The notes under the pieces: generated by a model
Database searches by the model: none
Seen by the model: the letters and a program-made list of their open reading frames with translations, nothing else
Told to the model about the DNA's origin: nothing
In this document: positions 60,204 to 64,000 of the stretch, piece by piece
Layout of the letters: the number at the start of each line of letters is the position of its first letter
Numbering within the stretch: position 1 is the first letter of the stretch
NCBI RefSeq assembly: GCF_004216565.1
Contig: NZ_SGWV01000007.1
Span: 186,001 to 250,000, forward strand
Direction of reading: 5' to 3'
Length of the DNA stretch: 64,000 nucleotides
DNA from: Sphaerotilus mobilis
GTDB lineage: Bacteria > Pseudomonadota > Gammaproteobacteria > Burkholderiales > Burkholderiaceae_C
Position numbers and translations under genes: made by a program

Positions 60204-63200
60204 TCAACGTCGGCGCAGGTCCCGGGTGAACGGGAACTCCAGGCTGCGTTCGGCCGGCAGCACCTCCATGCGGCCGGGCGTGTGGCCCATCGTGAAGAAG
60301 CGCGCCAGGCGGCGGCTCTCGGCCTCGTAGGAGTTGACCGGGAAGGTCTCGTAGCTGCGACCGCCCGGGTGGGCGACGTGGTACTGGCAGCCGCCCAGCG
60401 AACGCTTCATCCAGCTGTCGACCAGGTCGAAGGTCAGCGGGGCATGCACGCCGATGGTCGGGTGCAGCGCCGACGAGGGCTGCCAGGCGCGGTAGCGCAC
60501 GCCACCGACGAACTCACCAACCCGCCCGGTCGGCTGCAGCGCCAGCGGCTCGCCATTGACGGTGACGATGTGGCGCGGATCCACCAGGCCGGTCACCTTG
60601 ACCTCGATGCGCTCCAGCGACGAGTCGACGTAGCGCACCGTGCCGCCGGGCGAGCCTTCCTCGCCCATCACATGCCACGGCTCCAGCGCGTTGCGCAGGC
60701 TCAGGTGCACGCCGCGGGCGCTGATCTCGCCGACCTTGGGGAAGCGGAACTCGAAGTGCGGCGCGAACCAGTCGGCGTCGAAGCCGTAGCCGGCCATGCC
60801 CATCTCGTCGATGACGTCCTCGAAGTCCATCTCGACGAAGCTGGGCAACAGGTAGCGGTCGTGCAGCTCGGTGCCCCAGCGCACCAGCGGCGCGCGGTAG
60901 GGCTCGGCCCAGAAACGCGCCACCAGCGCACGCAGCAAGAGCTGCTGGACGATGCTCATGCGCGCATGGGGCGGCATCTCGAAGGCGCGCAGCTCCAGCA
61001 GGCCCAGGCGACCGGTGGCGCTGTCGGGCGAATAGAGCTTGTCGATGCAGAACTCGCTGCGGTGGGTGTTGCCGGTGACGTCGATCAGCACATTGCGCAG
61101 CGTGCGGTCGACCAGCCACGGCGGCATGTCGGCACCGTAGACGGCCTTGTTGCGCTCGATCTCGGCCAGCGCGATCTCCAGCTCGTAGACCTGGTCGTTG
61201 CGGGCCTCGTCGACCCGCGGGGCCTGGCTGGTCGGGCCGATGAACATGCCGCTGAACAGGTAGCTCAGGCTCGGGTGGTTGTGCCAGTAGGTCAGCAGCG
61301 AGGCCAGCAGGTCGGGCCGGCGCAGGAAGGGCGAATCGGCCGGCGTGGCGCCGCCCAGCACAAAGTGGTTGCCGCCGCCGGTGCCGGTGTGGCGACCGTC
61401 GAGCATGAACTTCTCGCTCGACAGGCGGGTCTTCCAGGCCGCGTCGTAGAGGAACTCGGTGTGCTCGACCAGCTCGCCCCAGTTGTGGGCCGGGTGGATG
61501 TTGACCTCGATGACGCCCGGGTCGGGCGTGACCTGCAGCATCTTCAGGCGCGGGTCGCGCGGCGGCGGGTAGCCCTCCAGCACGATCTTCACGCCCAGTT
61601 CGGCCGCCGTGGTCTCGACCGCCGCGAGCAGGTCGAGGTAGTCCTCCAGGTGCTGCAGCGGCGGCATGAAGACGTAGAGCACGCCGCTGGCCTCGCCGAC
61701 CTTCTCGGCCTTCGGGCCGTTGGCACGGCGCGGGTCACGCGCTTCCACGCACAGCGCGGTGCGGGTGATCCAGTAGGCCGACTGGTAGCGCTCGGGCGCC
61801 TTGGCCAGTTCCTCGCTGCTCAGTTGACGCAGCGGTGCCCGCGCGGCGGCCTTGGCCGGGCCGGCGGTGAACACCGCATCGCCCTGGGCCGGCCAGCCCG
61901 CGTCGCCGTCGCTGTCGCCGTAGTCGCCGGGCGTGACCGGTCCCTGTCGGGCCACGGTGCCACCCTCGGCAAAGCCACCACCGATGACATGCGCGGCGTA
62001 CTGGCTGCGCAGCCGTGCGGCGGCCGGCAGCGCGCTGCGGTCGGCGAAGGGGTCCTGCTCGATCAGGTAGGGGAACTCATGCGAGGCGACCCAGGGCAGC
62101 GAGTCCAGCGGCAGCCGGTAGCCCATCGGCGAATCGCCCGGGAAGAGGTACATGCGTTCGTCGCGGAAGAACCATGGGCCGGTGACCCAGTGCGAGCCAG
62201 CCAGGCCGGGTGCGCCCTCGCGCTTGAGCGGCAGCACATAGCCAACCGGCGCGTCCAGGCCCTGCGTGAAGATGCGGCGCAGGCGCATGCGCTCAAGCTC
62301 GTCCTCCAGCCGGCTGTCGAACGGGTCGACGTTGACCGGCAGGCGGCGCTCGCGCCACAGGTAGTACCAGGTGTCCTCGTAGCCGGTCTGGATGTAGGCA
62401 TCGGGCAGCGACAGCTTGGTCGTCAGGTGCTTGAGGAAGCGGCTGGCGTCCTCGGCGGTGTAGGCGTGCGGGTCGCGCTCGTCGGCGAACAGGCTCGGGT
62501 CGTGCCAGCAGGGCTGGCCGTCCTCGCGCCAGTAGACCGACAAGGCCCAGCGCGGCAGTTGCTCGCCCGGATACCACTTGCCCTGGCCGAAGTGCAGGAA
62601 GCCACCGTCGCCGTATTGCGCACGCAAGCGCTGCACCAGTTCTTGGGCGTAGATGCGCTTGGTCGGGCCGAGCGCGTCGGTGTTCCATTCGGCGCCGTCA
62701 CGGTCCTCGACCGCGACAAAGGTCGGCTCGCCGCCCATGGTCAGGCGCACGTCGCCCTTCAACAGGTCGGCATCGACCTGCTCGCCCAGCGCCAGCACCT
62801 GCTGCCACTGGTCCTCGGTGTAGGGCTTGGTGACACGCGGCGACTCATGGATGCGCGTGACCTGCATCAGGTGGCCGAACTCGACCTCGCACTCGTCGAC
62901 CGCACCGCTGATCGGCGCCGCGCTGGACGGTTGCGGCGTGCAGGCCACCGGGATGTGGCCCTCGCCGGCGAGCAGGCCGGAGGTCGGGTCCAGGCCGATC
63001 CAGCCGGCGCCGGGCAGGTAGACCTCGCACCAGGCGTGCAGGTCGGTGAAGTCGACCTCCGAGCCGCTCGGGCCGTCGAGCGCCTCCACGTCCGGCTTCA
63101 ACTGGATCAGGTAGCCCGAGACAAAGCGAGCGGCCAGGCCCAGATGGCGCAGCGCCTCCACCAGCAGCCAGCCCGTGTCGCGGCAGGAGCCGCTGCGCTT

Positions 63201-63722
63201 GGTCAGCGTCTCCTCGGGCGTCTGCACGCCCGGTTCGAGGCGGATGGTGTAGGCGATGTCCTGTTGCAGCTTCTGGTTGATCCAGACCAGGAAATCGATG
63301 GTGCGCATCTCCTCGCGCGGCACGTTGTCGAGGAAGGCCTGCAGCAGCGGCGTGGCCGGGGCCGGCACGCGGTAAGGCGCGAGTTCCTCGGCCAGCACCT
63401 CGTCGTAGCCGAAGGGGAAGGTCTCGGCGCCGGGTTCGAGGAAGAAGTCGAAGGGGTTGTAGACCGACATCTCGGCCACCAGGTCGACGGTGACCTTGAA
63501 CTCGGTGGTCGGGTCCGGGAAAACCAGTCGGGCCTGGTAGTTCGAGAACGGGTCCTGCTGCCAGTTGACGAAATGGCCGACCGGTTCGACCCGCAGGGAA
63601 TAACTCAGGATGGGCGTGCGGCAATGCGGCGCCGGACGCAGGCGCACGACCTGTGGCGAGAGGTTCACCCGGCGGTCGTACTTGTAGTGGGTGACGTGAT
63701 TCAGTGCGACGTGAATGGACAT
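60204..63722 (-). CDS. Large transglutaminase-DUF2126 protein, 1172 aa
   Basis: The first 300 residues form a transglutaminase-like domain with the catalytic Cys in RSGSCRDTGWLLVEALRH near 180 and the His in DLHAWCEVYLPGAGWIGLD near 228. The rest is the DUF2126 region, including MGGEPTFVAVEDRDG near 336, KWYPGEQLPRWALSVYW near 385 and HTGTGGGNHFVLGGATPADS near 780. Its role is predicted peptide processing together with the ATP-grasp/alpha-E protein. A 1279-aa open frame on the other strand is a shadow of this gene. Confidence 0.88.
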   Translation of the reverse strand: MSIHVALNHVTHYKYDRRVNLSPQVVRLRPAPHCRTPILSYSLRVEPVGHFVNWQQDPFSNYQARLVFPDPTTEFKVTVDLVAEMSVYNPFDFFLEPGAETFPFGYDEVLAEELAPYRVPAPATPLLQAFLDNVPREEMRTIDFLVWINQKLQQDIAYTIRLEPGVQTPEETLTKRSGSCRDTGWLLVEALRHLGLAARFVSGYLIQLKPDVEALDGPSGSEVDFTDLHAWCEVYLPGAGWIGLDPTSGLLAGEGHIPVACTPQPSSAAPISGAVDECEVEFGHLMQVTRIHESPRVTKPYTEDQWQQVLALGEQVDADLLKGDVRLTMGGEPTFVAVEDRDGAEWNTDALGPTKRIYAQELVQRLRAQYGDGGFLHFGQGKWYPGEQLPRWALSVYWREDGQPCWHDPSLFADERDPHAYTAEDASRFLKHLTTKLSLPDAYIQTGYEDTWYYLWRERRLPVNVDPFDSRLEDELERMRLRRIFTQGLDAPVGYVLPLKREGAPGLAGSHWVTGPWFFRDERMYLFPGDSPMGYRLPLDSLPWVASHEFPYLIEQDPFADRSALPAAARLRSQYAAHVIGGGFAEGGTVARQGPVTPGDYGDSDGDAGWPAQGDAVFTAGPAKAAARAPLRQLSSEELAKAPERYQSAYWITRTALCVEARDPRRANGPKAEKVGEASGVLYVFMPPLQHLEDYLDLLAAVETTAAELGVKIVLEGYPPPRDPRLKMLQVTPDPGVIEVNIHPAHNWGELVEHTEFLYDAAWKTRLSSEKFMLDGRHTGTGGGNHFVLGGATPADSPFLRRPDLLASLLTYWHNHPSLSYLFSGMFIGPTSQAPRVDEARNDQVYELEIALAEIERNKAVYGADMPPWLVDRTLRNVLIDVTGNTHRSEFCIDKLYSPDSATGRLGLLELRAFEMPPHARMSIVQQLLLRALVARFWAEPYRAPLVRWGTELHDRYLLPSFVEMDFEDVIDEMGMAGYGFDADWFAPHFEFRFPKVGEISARGVHLSLRNALEPWHVMGEEGSPGGTVRYVDSSLERIEVKVTGLVDPRHIVTVNGEPLALQPTGRVGEFVGGVRYRAWQPSSALHPTIGVHAPLTFDLVDSWMKRSLGGCQYHVAHPGGRSYETFPVNSYEAESRRLARFFTMGHTPGRMEVLPAERSLEFPFTRDLRRR

Positions 63723-63889
63723 CTCAGCCCCTCGTTCGACGGCTGCGTCGATCGATCCCGCGAGGGGATGCGGGCCGGCTTGGGAGCGGCCCGGCGCTCG
63801 GCCCGCTTGGCTTGTACTTCTGATTCGTCATGAGCTGTGTCCAGGCGATCTGCCTGGACCCTGTTGTGAGTGTTCTGAGGATCTGGCGA

Positions 63890-64000
63890 TCAGTGCGCCG
63901 CCACCAGGAAGTCGCGGCTGATGCCGGCGCCCAGGTCGCCGACGCGGTCGAGGAACTGGGTCAGGTAGGCATGCAGGCCGGTGGCCAGGATTTCGTCGAT
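63890..64000 (-). CDS. 3' end of a gene, probably an alpha-E domain protein
   Basis: Only the last 36 codons are in the window. They encode GLHAYLTQFLDRVGDLGAGI and end RDFLVAAH. The pattern DLGAGISRDFLV resembles the end of the alpha-E domain in the fused protein of this operon (DLSNEISQHLFSH). It lies upstream of the DUF2126 gene on the same strand, separated by 167 bases. Confidence 0.45.
   Translation of the reverse strand: MDEILATGLHAYLTQFLDRVGDLGAGISRDFLVAAH

Noticed and set aside
59994-63833. 1279-aa open frame on the plus strand
   Set aside because: It lies opposite the DUF2126 gene and its neighbours, has no recognisable domain and follows from the high GC content; the minus-strand proteins have full motif sets.

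Overview
This is a GC-rich window, and its gene content and order point to a beta-proteobacterium of the order Burkholderiales, probably a Leptothrix/Sphaerotilus/Ideonella-like or comamonad-like genus. The clues are holC-pepA facing lptF-lptG, a cbiX-cysB-like pair, a pabB-pabC fusion after recJ, and an hpa homoprotocatechuate cluster controlled by hpaR. The genus is an inference; there is no rRNA gene to anchor it.

Region 1 (1-19600) is accessory DNA, best read as the right part of a defence or mobile island ending at the 3' end of tRNA-Ser(TGA). It opens with the end of a BREX phage-defence operon, most likely type 2 (truncated pglZ, then brxD and brxHI in overlapping frames). Next is an AT-richer patch with a GmrSD-like DUF262-HNH nuclease gene and a small unknown gene. 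From 8039 to 17999 about 13 genes all lie on the minus strand, most with short gaps or 1-4 base overlaps. In transcription order they are a 75-aa protein, a DUF3293 protein, an 84-aa protein, a PcfJ-like protein, a 157-aa unknown, a Rap1a/Tai-like secreted protein, a membrane-anchored Mrr-like nuclease, a coupled 61-aa/285-aa pair, two small hydrophobic proteins and two membrane-associated GTPases. Two of these genes share a conserved 5' leader about 85 bases long. I do not recognise this gene set as a described system, and it is the best candidate here for something new. A decayed IS3-family element lies between it and tRNA-Ser.

Region 2 (19600-37420) is core-like: apaH, a CBS-domain membrane protein with a SapC-family gene, a DUF1501/DUF1800 export pair, a CapA-like phosphoesterase, a cyclic-nucleotide-binding protein, a methyltransferase, lolC-lolD, then a tightly coupled recJ-pabBC-yitT run and an orphan HicB-like gene.

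Region 3 (37490-44880) is the meta-cleavage pathway for homoprotocatechuate: hpaG1-hpaG2-hpaE-hpaD-hpaF-hpaH, a class II aldolase gene and hpaI, all reading leftward. The divergent MarR-type gene hpaR sits across a short intergenic region with two palindromes. The upstream hydroxylase genes (hpaBC) and a transporter are not in the window.

Region 4 (44900-64000) holds tRNA-Ser(GGA), a branched-chain amino acid binding lipoprotein, holC-pepA facing lptFG, cbiX with a CysB-type regulator, an aminotransferase, an Fnr-like regulator and a GST. It ends in an operon of two transglutaminase-like proteins around a fused circularly permuted ATP-grasp/alpha-E protein, a predicted peptide-ligation and modification system. 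The last gene runs off the right edge.
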